From Niebla homalea (taxonomy: Eukaryota > Ascomycota > Lecanoromycetes > Lecanorales > Ramalinaceae): 64,000 nt of DNA. Positions 26,260 to 37,315 of the stretch are shown piece by piece. Position 1 is the stretch's first letter, and each line of letters begins with the position of its first letter. The DNA is taken from assembly GCA_019925105.1 (NCBI GenBank), contig JAHGAU010000033.1, positions 248,001 through 312,000 on the forward strand, given 5' to 3'. The notes beneath the pieces were generated by a model that ran no database searches, was not told the DNA's origin, and worked only from the letters and a program-made list of their open reading frames with translations. The translations under genes and the position numbers were made by a program.

Positions 26260-28250
26260 AAAGGGTAATAATCCGAAATACCAAATCGTACGCGTAATTA
26301 AAAAGGAAGAGAACCGTATACTTCCCGTATCTAGGCCGTATTTATTAATATAGTGGATCCTGGTACTTTACGCTAGAGAATTCAACCCGAAGGGGAAGAT
26401 ACCGTACCTTTTATTTTTCGGATTTAAGAAATCTCTTTTAGGTCCTTATCCGAATTGGAGTTTATAACCGTTAACGGTAAAGGTCAATATTAAATATCCC
26501 GATCCGAATCCGTTACGCCTCCTCCTCGTAAGTAGAAACGGGTACGGTTTAGGTCCGTATTAAACTTTCCTTAAAAATAAAAACGTTAAAGGTAATAATT
26601 TAAATCCGTTATACTTACTCCCCCGGAATAAAATCTCCTTCCTTTAAAATAAATATCCTTTATAAACGTATATTATAATAAGGAGGAATAAAGCCTTTAT
26701 ATTATTATTACGTAAAAGGAAGAAAAACTAAATAAGATAATTTATTAAATTAAGCTTTATAAAGCGAAGCTTTATAAACGGCTTATTTATCTGGATAAAT
26801 AAGTATCGGAAGCTCGTTTTATAGACTTTTAAAATACGCGTAGATCATTATTAAACCGTATGGTATAGGCTAAAATACTTCGTTTAATCGTTATTAATTA
26901 TAAGTCCGTATTACCGGATACTTATAAGTAAATCGTAAATAAAGCTTAAATTAAAAATTTAAAGAAAAAATCTTATAATTATATTAAGGTCTTTGTACTT
27001 TTTAAGTATAAAGGCAAAAATATTAAGGAACTTTAAGAATAAATTAAAAACGCCCTTACGGCTTTTTCCTTAAACTCCGATTATAATATAGATTATATTT
27101 ATATCGTATAAGCTTTACTTTCTTTAAGAGATAAAATTAAGGGCTTATAAATGTATTATAAGCGTGAACTTAGACCCGATTTTACGTTAACTTAAAAAAA
27201 ATTTATTAAATTCCTAAGTTCCTTAATATCGGACCTTATTAATAAAAAGATAAAAGTTTAATTCTAATATATAAGCTTAAAATAAGGTAAAAAATAATCG
27301 GTTTATAGCTTTAATATATAGATAATATCCTTAAAGAGTTAACTTTTAAAGTATATAAAAAAATAATAAATTGTTTATTTATTCTATAAGCTTAAAAAGC
27401 GATTATATTATACAATAATATAAATGTTAAACGGGGTTCCCTTTATATATAATAAAATTATTACGTATATAAGTCGTTTCGAATTTAATGATATAATTAT
27501 TTACTTTTTATAAAGGAAAAGTAAAGAGAAGATTACTAGGAGTAAATTTTTAAGGAAGGAATTTAAACCCTTTATAAGTCGGCCGTTAAACCAAAACTCT
27601 TTATAAGGTTAATAAACGGACCTTTCCGATATAATATACTATTATTATTAAGTAAAAAGATATAAAAAATTAAGCTATTTATTACTTAAGAAGGAACAGA
27701 AAACTATCGGATCCGTTTTATATATAAAGAAAGAAAATAGTTCAGGAAACGTTAGCCTTATAATGAAAGCTTTATCGGGACATAAGGGTTATAATTATTA
27801 ATTTCGGAAAAGGTTATTATTAATAAGGGTTAAATATTCCTTAATAATACCAAGAAAAAGAGTATAGAAATTTATTTCAATACGGAAGTAAAGATTAATA
27901 TAATTAATTAGAACTTTATAATAAAAAAGGATTTACTTTATATTTAAGACGCGGCCTTATTAAAGCCTATTTAAATAAATAATAATAATATATTCTATTA
28001 TAACGTTTACTTATTAAAGCTTTATATACGTAATAATTAAGGGTAACCGGGAATAGTAAAGATTATTATATACGTAATAAATAAATAAGGCCCACCGATA
28101 ACCTTAAGGATACCAGATTTAATTAATTTAGGAATTAAATTGGACTTTAAGGAAAAAAGGTAATACTTTAAGGTTAATAAGTAAACTTTCTAAATTAATA
28201 AACCATACATATTTACGGCAATATTAGAAAAAAAGTTAATAGTATATACT
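26260..28250 (+). pseudogene. Gypsy gag remnant
   Basis: The frame from about 26740 reads as a degraded Gag: hydrophilic, with short open runs such as SLRDKIKGL near 27123 and NGVPFIYNKIITYISRFEFND near 27425-27490. This fits a retrotransposon Gag capsid region. A zinc-knuckle-like place (YYYYY...KRYKKLSY) near 27635-27685 is plausible after Cys-to-Tyr changes but is not provable by eye. The protease motif was not found with confidence. The start codon was not determined. Confidence 0.6.
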
Positions 28251-28259
28251 TTAATAATT

Positions 28260-31200
28260 ATAAACCCGTTACCTAGGAGTCAGGCCAACTTAAAAGCAAT
28301 TAAGAGCTATACGGGCCGTAATTTAACCATAAAAGGACCGTCCTTATTAGCCGAGTTATTTAAATATACGGACGTTTTTTTAATAGAAAAAGCCGGTAAG
28401 CTCCTTATATATATAGGATATAATTACGCAATTAAAATTACCGCTAAACCGTTATACGGACCTTTATATAACTTATTTAATACGGAGTTAACGGCTCTTT
28501 AAGCCTATTTAAATAAAGTATTAACGAAGGGGTAAATACGGCATTCTATTAATCTTACGGGTTTACCGATCCTCTTTATACCTAAAAAGGACGGGGGTCT
28601 ATACCTTTATATAGATTACCGGGGGTTAAATAAGGTAATAATTAAGAATCGTTACCCTTTACCCTTAATTAATAAAACTTTAAATTAACTTTACGGAATA
28701 AAAAAATTTATAAAGCTTAATCTTAAGGATACTTATTACTGTATACGGATTAAAGTAGATAATAAATAAAAAATTACGTTTTAAATACGTTATAGTTATT
28801 TTAAGTATATAATTATATTATTTAAGTTAATAAACGTACTGGTAACTTTTTAAGCTTATATTAATAAATCGTTAACCGGTATTATTAATGAATTTTACGT
28901 TATATATTTAAATAATATTTTAATCTTCTTATATATTAAAAATAAGTATTTAACGTATATAAAACGGGTTTTAAAGCGGTTTTAAAAGTTTAAATTCTTT
29001 ATAAATCTTAAGAAATATAAGTTTTTTATTATTAAAGTGGAATTTCTGGGATTTATAATATTAATTATAAACGTAACGATAAATAAAAATAAGGTAAATA
29101 TAATTATATTATAACTTAAATTTAAGTCTTTTTACGACGTATAAGTCTTCCTTAATTTTATTAATTTCTTTAAGCGTTTTATTTATTATTATTCCGTAAA
29201 AACGGCTTCTTTAATAGAGCTATTAAAAAAAAATATAAAGGGTATAAAGTATAACCCATTTACGTAACCTTTAATAATAGAACGGACGTTTAAAAAGCTA
29301 TATAAAACGTTCTTCGATATCCCGATTTTACGTTACTTTAACTTAAGCCTTTAAATTAAAATCGAAATAAATATATTTAACTTCGGTTTTATAAGTATTT
29401 TATCTTAATTATATTAAAATAAATAATAATAATTTATTACTTTTTAATCCCGTAAAATAATAAACGTAAAACGTAATTATAAAACTTATAATTAGGAATT
29501 ATTAATAATTATCGTAACTTTTAAGTAATAACGTTATTACTTTAAAGGTAATTTCTATATAATTAAGGTATTAATTAATTATAATAATTTAAGAGGTTTT
29601 ATAAGGGTTATTACTTTAAATAATAAGTAAATACGATAAATAATAAAGTTAACCTTATTTAACTTTATTATTAAGTATTAATCGGGTATTTTTAACCCGG
29701 TAGATACGTTTAATTAACGATTTAATTACGTATTTATTAATATATTAATATTAAAGTTATTACTTACGTTATAGGAAAAGTTAACGATTATAAAGGGTTT
29801 AATTAACTTTATATTTTAAAAAATCTCGAAAATCTATAAATAAACCTTAATTAATTAAAATAGGGCGGTATAAAAACGTAAGAATAATATATATAAACCG
29901 TTAATAATTATTACTTCTTCAGAAGAAACGATTCGGAATTTAATAACCGACGTTATTTAAAAAATGTACTTAAGATTAATATATTATATAAAACGTAGGG
30001 ACCCTTAAACTTTAAGAGAGGGTAATATTACGGGCACGTAAACTATACGTATTTATAACGTAATTAAGGAATAGCTTAATTTTATTATTAAAATTATTAA
30101 TTATAAATAGTTTATTCTATATGCCGTTATCTGAGTTATAATAACGTATAAAACGGTATATAATCTTAAGATTAAATTTATAATAGAACTTATTAAGGCG
30201 TTTTAAGTTAAAAATACCTTTATTTTAAACCGTAAAAACGTTAAGTTTATAAATAGGGTACTTAAGAGAATTAATAAGTAAATATTTAACTTAACCGGTC
30301 TTTTAAAATATAATAAGTACTTATATATCCCTATTAAAAAGGCCGTATAAAAGGAGTTATTAAAACGATATTATAATAACCCTGCCTCGGGATACTTTAA
30401 AAGTAACCGTACTAAGGAAGTCCTTAATAAATCCTATATTTAAGAAAATATAAATATAAATATTAAATTATACGTTAATTTATACGATATTTATTAAAGA
30501 GTTAAAGCTTTTAAATATAAGCCTTATAGTGAATTAAATAGTTTATTAATACCGTTATATTTTTTTTAGGAAATTACTATAGATTTTATTATAGATTTAC
30601 TACTTAATAAATAATAAGGCTATATATATAATATAATCTTAATTATAATTAATTATTTAATTAAGAAATTAAAATTACTTCTTATAATTAAAAAGATTAT
30701 TATTCTTAAGTTAACTAAATTTCTCTTTTAATATATATTCTAAGAATATAAAGCTCTTAAAGGTATCGTAACCGATTAAGGTTTACTTTTTATAAGTTTT
30801 TATTAATTTAAAGTATATAACGTAATATATACGCTCCGTAAATTAAGTATTTCTTTTTATCCTTAAACGGATGGTTAAATGGAACGGCAGAATTAAACTC
30901 TTAAGTATTATTTTAAGACGTATTATTATAAGAATTAAAATAATTAAACTTTAATATTAAAGATTATAAATTTTATTTATTTTATAAATAATAATATTAT
31001 AATTAATAAGCCTTTATCGGAAACCTTAATAAAATATTTCTTAATATTTTAAGAGCGGATTAACGACGAATTAAATAAAATGAGAATCCCGGCCGTAATT
31101 AAAAGAATTAAAAAGTTATTAATAATTTAAAACGATATAATAAAGTATTAATAACATATTAAGGAAGCGGAGATAAAGTTTTATAACCGTAAGTATAAAA

Positions 31201-31630
31201 TTTAAAAGTATAAGATTAAAGATATAATTATATTATTTATAAAAAATATTAAGTAAAAACGATTAAATAAAAAACTTTTATATAAATTTATCGGCCCGTT
31301 TACGGTTCTTAAATTAATCGGATATTAAATATACCGTTTAACTTTATTATTTACTTATAGGATATATAATATATTTCACATATCCTTACTTAAACTATAT
31401 AGGAAATAGCTTAAGGCTAAAAATGATTATTTATTACCGGATTTTATCGATAATAAATTAAAATTAAAAATTAAAAAATTACTTAATTATAATAAGATTA
31501 ATAAGGAATTATATTATAAAATTAAATAAAAAGGATTTCTAATTATTTATAATAAGTAAATTTTAATAAAGAATTTAAAGTATATAAAGGAGTTATGAAA
31601 TATATTTAATAAGAAGTATAAGTAATTACG
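28260..31630 (+). pseudogene. Gypsy pol remnant (RT, RNase H, integrase, chromodomain)
   Basis: [22 protein letters not shown] at 28575-28635 is close to the Gypsy consensus, and YLNNILIF at 28905-28928 is YLDD with both Asp read as Asn. RNase H follows to about 29700. Integrase: ASGYFKSNRTKEVL at 30384-30425 (H(H)xxG..T zinc-finger side), IDFIIDLL near 30578-30602 with the first catalytic Asp, and TDGxMERQN near 30868-30895 (QTDGQTER). The C-terminal stretch 31437-31600 reads DNKLKLKIKKLL...ELYYKIK-stop-KGF, the relic of a chromodomain (YLVKWKGY core). Chromodomains steer integration to methylated H3K9 chromatin in this lineage. Stops are numerous. Confidence 0.9.
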
Positions 31631-33223
31631 GTATAAAGTATAGGACGTATAGTTTAAATATAAGGCATTTAATTTCATTATAAGGATAAGCCTTAATACG
31701 AATATAAGAGTATTATTACCTATATACGTATATTAAGTATTATTAACTCGCAATCCTTTAAACTTATTATCCTCCATACTCCCTTATTATAATCCACTTA
31801 TTACCTATTTAGACCTTATACGAGAATTAATACTTAAACTTATAATCTCTTTACGGTAAAAATATACCTTAATTAATTAAGTAACTTATAATACTATATA
31901 ACGCGGAGTAAACGTATTTAAGAAGTTATTACCTTATAAAACGGCTTATAACCAAAGGCTCGTCGGTACTTTTAAGTATAAATACTTATGACCTATTAAG
32001 GGGCCGTAAGGGGTCCGACGTAATATAGGGAAATCGGGCTATAATAAGCTTATCGGAAGAATAACGGAAGATACTAAAGAAAACTTAAAGTTAATTAATA
32101 AATATAAAGTTTATAAAATAAACGTTAAAGACGGACGAGGCATTAATAAAATAAAAGTACGTTATACGGGCGATCTGCTGGCGTTTATAGCGGATAAGTT
32201 ACGTTTAAAGAAAGGATTCTTACGTATTAATTACTTAAACTTTATATTAAGATCCGGAAATTAAAGTAAATTGAGTTTAAGCTATAACGTAATTAATAAC
32301 ATATAAACCGCGATAAAGGTATATTTATAATAAAGTAACTTAAGTTAATTAATTACTTAAGTATAAGAGCTATACGACCGGTATTATTAATTATATTATA
32401 TTTATATTCAGTTAATATTAATACCTTAATAATACTTTATTAAAAAAGTTTTAATTTTATAACGATTAAAAAACGTAGGAATTTCATATAATATTTAATA
32501 AAGTTTACTTATATATTTTTATATTGCTTTTCGTCTTTTTTAAATATTAAAGTAAATTAATAACGGTATAGAAATATACGATTTATTTAAGCGTTTAACT
32601 CGGATGGGATTTAAATATACGTTTAGCCTATATAATAGTTACGTTACGTAAAAATAATAAGGTTAAAGGCGTATAATTTTATATAGCGTTTTTTTAGCTG
32701 AATAACGGGAATACTTTATTAATTTTAACCCTTTTTTATCGACCTTAATATTATATAATTTATATAAGGGCTCGTAAAGGTAATAAGTATATCGTAAATA
32801 ATACTTTTCATTAAGCGTTATTTATACGGTACGAATAAACCTTATAAGTAATTCGTTTAATAACCGTAAAGGTGGCTTAACCGGAAGTTAAGCGGGTTAA
32901 GGGAAATTATTAATAAATAATTTTAATATAATTATACGATTCAAACGTAAATCGGTTACGACTTAAATATTATTATACGGCAAAAAGAGTGAAATACGCG
33001 TTTAAGAGAGTATATATATTATTATAAGTTTAAAGTATTCTTATTTATAAATATAGAGACTTTTGCCGGGTAATATTAATGCTATTAACGTTAAGAGTTA
33101 AGCGAGTACACTATATACCCGCACCGTAAAGCCTGCAGACTCTTTTCCTTTTTTTTCCCACTGGGTTTTTTAAAGGTTTTTAATGAGCTGCTTTAAGGTC
33201 TACAGCTTTGAGGACAAAGCACC
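31631..33223 (+). other. Long 3' region of the Gypsy element, content unknown
   Basis: About 1.6 kb between the chromodomain and the polypurine tract. Most Ty3/Gypsy chromoviruses have only a short spacer here. One plus-strand frame at roughly 32090-32270 is relatively open (INVKDGRGINKIKVRYTG...LAFIADKLRLKKGFL) but matches no family I recognise. It may be an extra ORF, a captured sequence or an untranslated region. A less mutated patch with CA/TG lies at 33110-33223. Confidence 0.55.
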
Positions 33224-33238
33224 AAGGAGAGGAGGTAC
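33224..33238 (+). other. Gypsy polypurine tract
   Basis: AGGAGAGGAGGTAC immediately upstream of the 3' LTR is nearly all purine. It is in the position needed for plus-strand priming. Confidence 0.7.
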
Positions 33239-33448
33239 TGTTATGGTAGGAAACAACATAGGGGTTAGTGCTTACCTCGTGACCCTAGCGTAGCTGGGCC
33301 ACAGGAATACTTAACACCTGTCCTTCCCACTTTTCCTCTACTTCTTCAGCAATTAGTCTACTTACCAAATATACCATTTATTAAGGCTATACACACATTT
33401 CACATTACCATACTACCCTCAAGCTTTAGGCATACGTCTGGCTTAACA
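33239..33448 (+). repeat. Gypsy 3' LTR
   Basis: 210 bp, TGTTATGG ... GGCTTAACA, with CA and TG preserved along its length. It is the best available reference for this family's LTR and is followed by the CGTAA duplication. Confidence 0.95.
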
Positions 33449-33951
33449 CGTAATACGCTTAAATCCAAGTAATTTATTTTTAATTAATCTTAAAAAACTC
33501 GATTTTAATACGGTCTTTAAGGCTCTAGATTTAATAAAGTTCTATAATATATTTAATATTTATTTAATATCTTGAATTTCTTATTTAAACCCCGGTTAAG
33601 GCTTTATATATATAGGCTAGCCTTAAGGGCCTTACGTTTCGGCTCTTTTAATTTAGCGTTAACTTAGCTTTCCGGCTTATAGGCGTCTACGGCCTTTAAT
33701 AAAGCTAAGAAATAATAATCTATATATTCTCATTAATAAAACGTTTTCCCCCCTTAATTTAAGAATATAAATAATTAAGTAAATTTCTTTATTTATAGTT
33801 ATAATATTATACGTTTAATTAAATCGATTTTTAATAATATAATCTACGTATAAGTATTATTTACGGGTATATCTTATACTATAAGTTTATTATTATTTAT
33901 AGGTTAAATTAAATATTAAGAAGACGTTATTTAAGTATCTAGACGTATAGT

Positions 33952-33965
33952 CCGGGTTTATAACC
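33952..33965 (-). other. Primer-binding site of CopB-1
   Basis: The reverse complement is GGTTATAAACCCGG, one G-to-A step from the CopB-2 site, and it adjoins the inner edge of the LTR. Same initiator tRNA-Met anticodon-arm type. Confidence 0.7.
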
Positions 33966-34127
33966 TATTAAAGTTAAAAGGTATAAGTTGCTTAATTATT
34001 ATTATATATAAAGTAAGACTATATATAAGGTTATATACCGTTATCCCACTTAGGTCTAATACGTCCGCCTTATTTAATCTGATCCGCGTCACGTGATCTC
34101 CCAAGTGGCGATCCTGCATATTCAACA
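33966..34127 (-). repeat. Copia B 5' LTR of CopB-1
   Basis: 162 bp on the reverse strand; the outer end TTCAACA is at 34121-34127. The outer half (34060-34127) keeps CA/TG and the inner half is RIPed, mirroring the pattern at 17492. Confidence 0.92.
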
Positions 34128-34532
34128 TAGAAATAAAGCTATAATTAATTTAAGCCTTAATAATTTTAATAAAGAAGAAAAAGCTTTATAAATAAATATT
34201 TTACTTCTCTTTATACTTAAACTTCAGTACGGTAATTAAGGTAAACTTTAATATAAAATTAAAATAATAATAACTTGAACTAAGTAATTAACTTATTTAA
34301 GAAACTAAGTATATACGATAATAGGCTTTATATACGATAATAGGCTTTATAAACCGTTTTAATCGCCTTAATAATAAATAAACGTTTCCTTTTATTCTTT
34401 ATGGGTATTAACGCGTATATTAAGGATCCGCCAATTTAACGGCCTTATAGGTGCTTTTGTACCCTTATAGCGTACGCGTAGATCGGTGCATAGGGCTACT
34501 ATACCTTACGGTCTGCGTATAGATAAGGTTTT

Positions 34533-34595
34533 ATCCCAGCCTTTTTATTTTCGTCTTAGCCTTCTTATTTTTCGTCCCAGCCTCCTCATTTTTCT
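34533..34595 (-). repeat. 21-22 bp tandem repeat in Copia A leader
   Basis: Three imperfect units of the type CCCAGCCTTTTTATTTTCGT. CopA-4 carries two units at the equivalent place near 41150-41195, so copy number differs between family members. Confidence 0.65.
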
Positions 34596-34758
34596 GGTAG
34601 CTAAGGCTTAAATCGACAGGACTATTAAGTAACTGCAGCAGTTATAATAATAGTAAAAGTTATTGCGATACTGGTAGAGCGATGGTGCGGCTCTTAAGGT
34701 ATTTAAGCTATCGTTATTAAGGCTTGCTAATTACTAAGCACAGTGGTAAGTATATAAG

Positions 34759-34772
34759 CCGGGCTTATAACC
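34759..34772 (-). other. Primer-binding site of CopA-2
   Basis: The reverse complement is GGTTATAAGCCCGG, directly inside the LTR and identical to the sites at 17654 and 40975. Confidence 0.75.
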
Positions 34773-34910
34773 TATTAAGTTAATAGGGTGTAACTTACTT
34801 AATTAAGTACTATATAAGGTGCTAAGCGATATCTATCTATAAGAACTCCAGGAAGTAGGCTAGCCCCCTTTTGGTAATAGCCGAGGTCTTTGCCTTCTGC
34901 ACTTCTGACA
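34773..34910 (-). repeat. Copia A 5' LTR of CopA-2
   Basis: 138 bp on the reverse strand, with outer end CTTCTGACA at 34902-34910. The outer part is clean; the inner part reads TATTAAGTTAATAGGG (RIPed). The following GTAAA may be the target duplication, but its partner is not in view. Confidence 0.9.
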
Positions 34911-35059
34911 GTAAAGGCCTGGTGGACGCCGGTTTTTGCCCTGACGTTATAAGTGTCAGGTTTTTGCGGTTACCAGTAAGGTCAAAAGGCCGCGTATTAA
35001 GGAACGCCGGAATTAGCTTAGCTAGATCCGTAGTATAAATCAATCAATCAATCAATCAA
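34911..35059 (+). mobile_element. Tad1-like LINE 3' tail (Tad-4)
   Basis: 149 bases matching the last part of Tad-3 (from about 16860) and Tad-5 (from about 48630), ending in five or so TCAA units. CA and TG are largely preserved. It is either a 5'-truncated copy or, more likely given the adjacent CopA-2 LTR, the 3' end of a LINE that CopA-2 split, with its 5' part beyond the left edge. Any ORF across this region is not a gene. Confidence 0.88.
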
Positions 35060-36590
35060 ATAAATTAATAATTAACGGAAAAGGATAAATATAGCTTTTA
35101 TATTGAAAATAGTACTTAAATACTTATTTTTAAGTATATAATATCCCCGGGTATAATTATTTTAAAGGGATAATAAGTTTATATTCTTAAAAAAGGCATT
35201 AACGGTTTAATTATTCGGTATAAAGCCCGTTAAGTAATCCGCGGTTACGAATAACGGGAAGGTATCAATTATAATAAAACTTTTACTTCGGTGATTAAAC
35301 CTATAAGTTATAAGGTACTTTTTATATTAACGGCGGTTAACTATTAAAACGTAAAATAAATAAACGTAAAAATAACCTTTCTTTATAGCTTAATTAAGGA
35401 AAAAGTAATTTCATAGCTAAATAAAGGGTATTAATATATATTATAAGCTTAATAAGGCCCTTTACGGATTAAAATAATCTTTTTAATTATAATATTATTA
35501 TTTCTTTACCTTTATAAAGAAGTAAGGGTTTAAGTTAATACTTATAAATTATTATATATTTATATACTCTGAAAATAGGATAATTATAGCTTTATATATA
35601 AATAACGTTTTAATTATTAACCCGTTTAAATAAGGTATTATAAATTTAAAGAAAATACTTAATAATTAATTCCGTATATTTAATTTAAGGTTAGTTTATT
35701 ATTACTTAAGTATAATAATTATAAGAAACCGTTAAAATAAAACGCTTTAATTTAATTAAAAAACTTATATCCAAAAAGTCATTAAAGAATATAAATAATA
35801 AGATATTACCTTTATATATATCCTTATAAAGCCGAAATATAAACCGGAGCTTATACTTAAAGGCTATAAAGCCAACTTAATTTTCCGGGAGAAATATTAA
35901 TTAACTATAAGCTTTTTAATATATATAATACTTAGAATTCACTTAAATATCGTTTATTCTGTTTTAATAATTAACCGATATACTTTAAATCCTATTAAAT
36001 ATTATTAAAAGTTAATAAGAAAAATTTTACGTTACTTCCGTATTATCGTTATCTTTTAGTTAATATACCGGGGTAAATTAAAAGCTCTTAATAACTATAT
36101 TAATTCTAACTTTACCGTAAATTCGACCCGGAAGTCTATTACGGACTACGTATTTAATATAGGAAGTACTACGATTAATTAATAATTTAAGTATTAAGCT
36201 ATAGTTACCCTCTTTACCTATAAAGTGGAATATATAAAATAAATATTGGTAATTAAAAAGGCTTTATAGCTTAAGTAGTTTTTAAGTAAAATTAAACCGT
36301 ATTAAGTTAGAAACCTCCCCGTTATTATTATTTACGGAGATAATTAAGGCGTTATAACTTTTATTAAGAACCCCGTATTTTATACCCGGATTAAATATAT
36401 AGGAATTTAATAATATTAACTTTAAAAAATTATAAGGGATAATTAAATAAATCTAGAATATATCCTGACGTATAAATAAGTCGCCGACGGCTTAATAAAG
36501 CCCTTATTATACCAGCCCTTTAAGGGGTTCCGTAAGGCACTTAGCCTAAAAGCACCCCCGGAACGTCCTTATACCGACCGAAGCCTCGTT
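35060..36590 (+). pseudogene. Copia C pol remnant (RT and RNase H)
   Basis: RT: the GINY-type and VIKPISYKVLF blocks lie at 35260-35330, and LYINNVLII at 35588-35615 is the YVDD box read as YINN. RNase H: NSNFTVNSTRKSIT near 36105-36145 corresponds to DSDFAGDxxTRKSTTG, and YKVEYI near 36219 corresponds to the TEAEY block. Stops break the frame. The 5' part is missing. Confidence 0.82.
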
Positions 36591-36619
36591 AATAATATTA
36601 ACGGCCTTATAGCTTTGAC

Positions 36620-36706
36620 TTTAAGTTACTTATAAAGTAAACTTTAAGCCATTTATAGGGTAAGCTTTAAGTTACTTATAAGGTAAGCTCCAAGCTATTT
36701 ATAAAG
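36620..36706 (+). repeat. 23 bp tandem repeat, about four units
   Basis: Units of the type TAAGTTACTTATAAGGTAAG with small differences, just downstream of Copia C pol. They are probably part of the element's 3' region. Confidence 0.75.
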
Positions 36707-36976
36707 AGGCCGTTATTAATCCTAAGGAGCTTAAGGGTACGTTTTAATATAAATTTAATATATAAGGTAAGAAAATTGAAAAAATATTTTAAAAAGGAAA
36801 TAAATCGTAAAAAACGATATTTACCCCGGAGTATACCTGGATAAAATTACGTACCCCGGGGGGTCACTAAAGGATAATTTACAATATAAGGGAGCTCGCC
36901 GTCGTTACGCCGGCTTTAATTTAAAGGAATAAGTATTATATAATTAAGGTTATAAGTATAATCCTTTAAGGTATTT

Positions 36977-37045
36977 TACCGCGAAAAACCACTATTATAG
37001 GGGAGTAAAAACCACTATTATAGGGGAGCAAAGACTATTACTATA
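36977..37045 (+). repeat. About 20 bp tandem repeat with GGGGAG, three units
   Basis: AAACCACTATTATAGGGGAG recurs three times with small changes. Copia B has similar GGGGAGCT units before its 3' LTR (23230-23290 and 39210-39280), so this looks like a shared 3' region feature. Confidence 0.65.
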
Positions 37046-37148
37046 AGGGAGCTCCAATAACTTATGGAAAATATTATATAAATGGGGTATACGTTATATA
37101 AAGATTAAGGCTTAAATAAAATATTATAAGTAAATAGTAAATATAAGG

Positions 37149-37315
37149 TGATAAATGTACCAAAGCTAAAAGTACTTATATTAATTACCCGGCAGTCGGG
37201 TAGATTAGATATAATCCGAAACTAAACCCGATTGGGATAGCTGGGATGCAGGAGTACTTAGTCGCACTCTTATACTTGGGAAATAATCAAGCAACTTACA
37301 CCTCACATTTCAAGA
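37149..37315 (+). repeat. Probable Copia C 3' LTR
   Basis: The end GCAACTTACACCTCACATTT is close to the Copia B LTR end (GCAACTTACACCTCTCAATTTCAACA), which sets the right border near 37315. The left border at TGATAAATG is a guess. No second copy is in the window, so the limits are uncertain. Confidence 0.5.

Larger units (their letters stand above)
26027..33448 (+). mobile_element. Complete Ty3/Gypsy chromovirus-type element
   Basis: 7.4 kb element with 210 bp LTRs and a perfect 5 bp target duplication, CGTAA (26022-26026 and 33449-33453). The pol order is RT, RNase H, integrase, which defines Ty3/Gypsy, and a chromodomain relic closes pol. The empty site is visible in CopB-2 near 18157-18190 (GCGTATTACGGCC). 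An unusually long stretch, about 1.6 kb, separates the chromodomain from the 3' LTR. Confidence 0.95.
33449..34127 (-). mobile_element. CopB-1 5' end segment with 5' LTR
   Basis: Reverse-strand Copia B: start of gag (reverse complement matches about 17654-18170 of CopB-2), primer-binding site and 5' LTR. The five bases right of the LTR are TAGAA (34128-34132). The matching left duplication would lie outside the window, because the other end of CopB-1 is beyond the nested insertions. Confidence 0.9.
34128..34910 (-). mobile_element. Copia A 5' end, reverse strand (CopA-2)
   Basis: LTR, primer-binding site and about 630 bases of 5' leader and gag start. The reverse complement is collinear with 40839-41610 of CopA-4. 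CopB-1 interrupts it at 34127/34128. The rest of the element should lie to the left of everything nested in CopB-1, beyond the window. The leader is less RIPed than most of the window. Confidence 0.85.
35060..37315 (+). mobile_element. Copia family C, 3' portion with probable 3' LTR
   Basis: A third Copia family, related to but clearly different from Copia B in the RT region (compare 21640-22400). It starts mid-RT, where the Tad-4 tail ends, and runs through RNase H, a repeat-rich 3' region and an LTR-like end. RIP is heavy in the coding part. Confidence 0.8.

Noticed and set aside
31631..33223. Envelope-like gene in the Gypsy element
   Set aside because: The position would fit, but I see no signal peptide, membrane segment or recognisable motif. 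Reported only as an unexplained 3' region.
34837..35043. Reverse-strand ORF of 68 codons
   Set aside because: Spans the outer part of a Copia A LTR and the LINE tail. It is open only because this stretch is less mutated.
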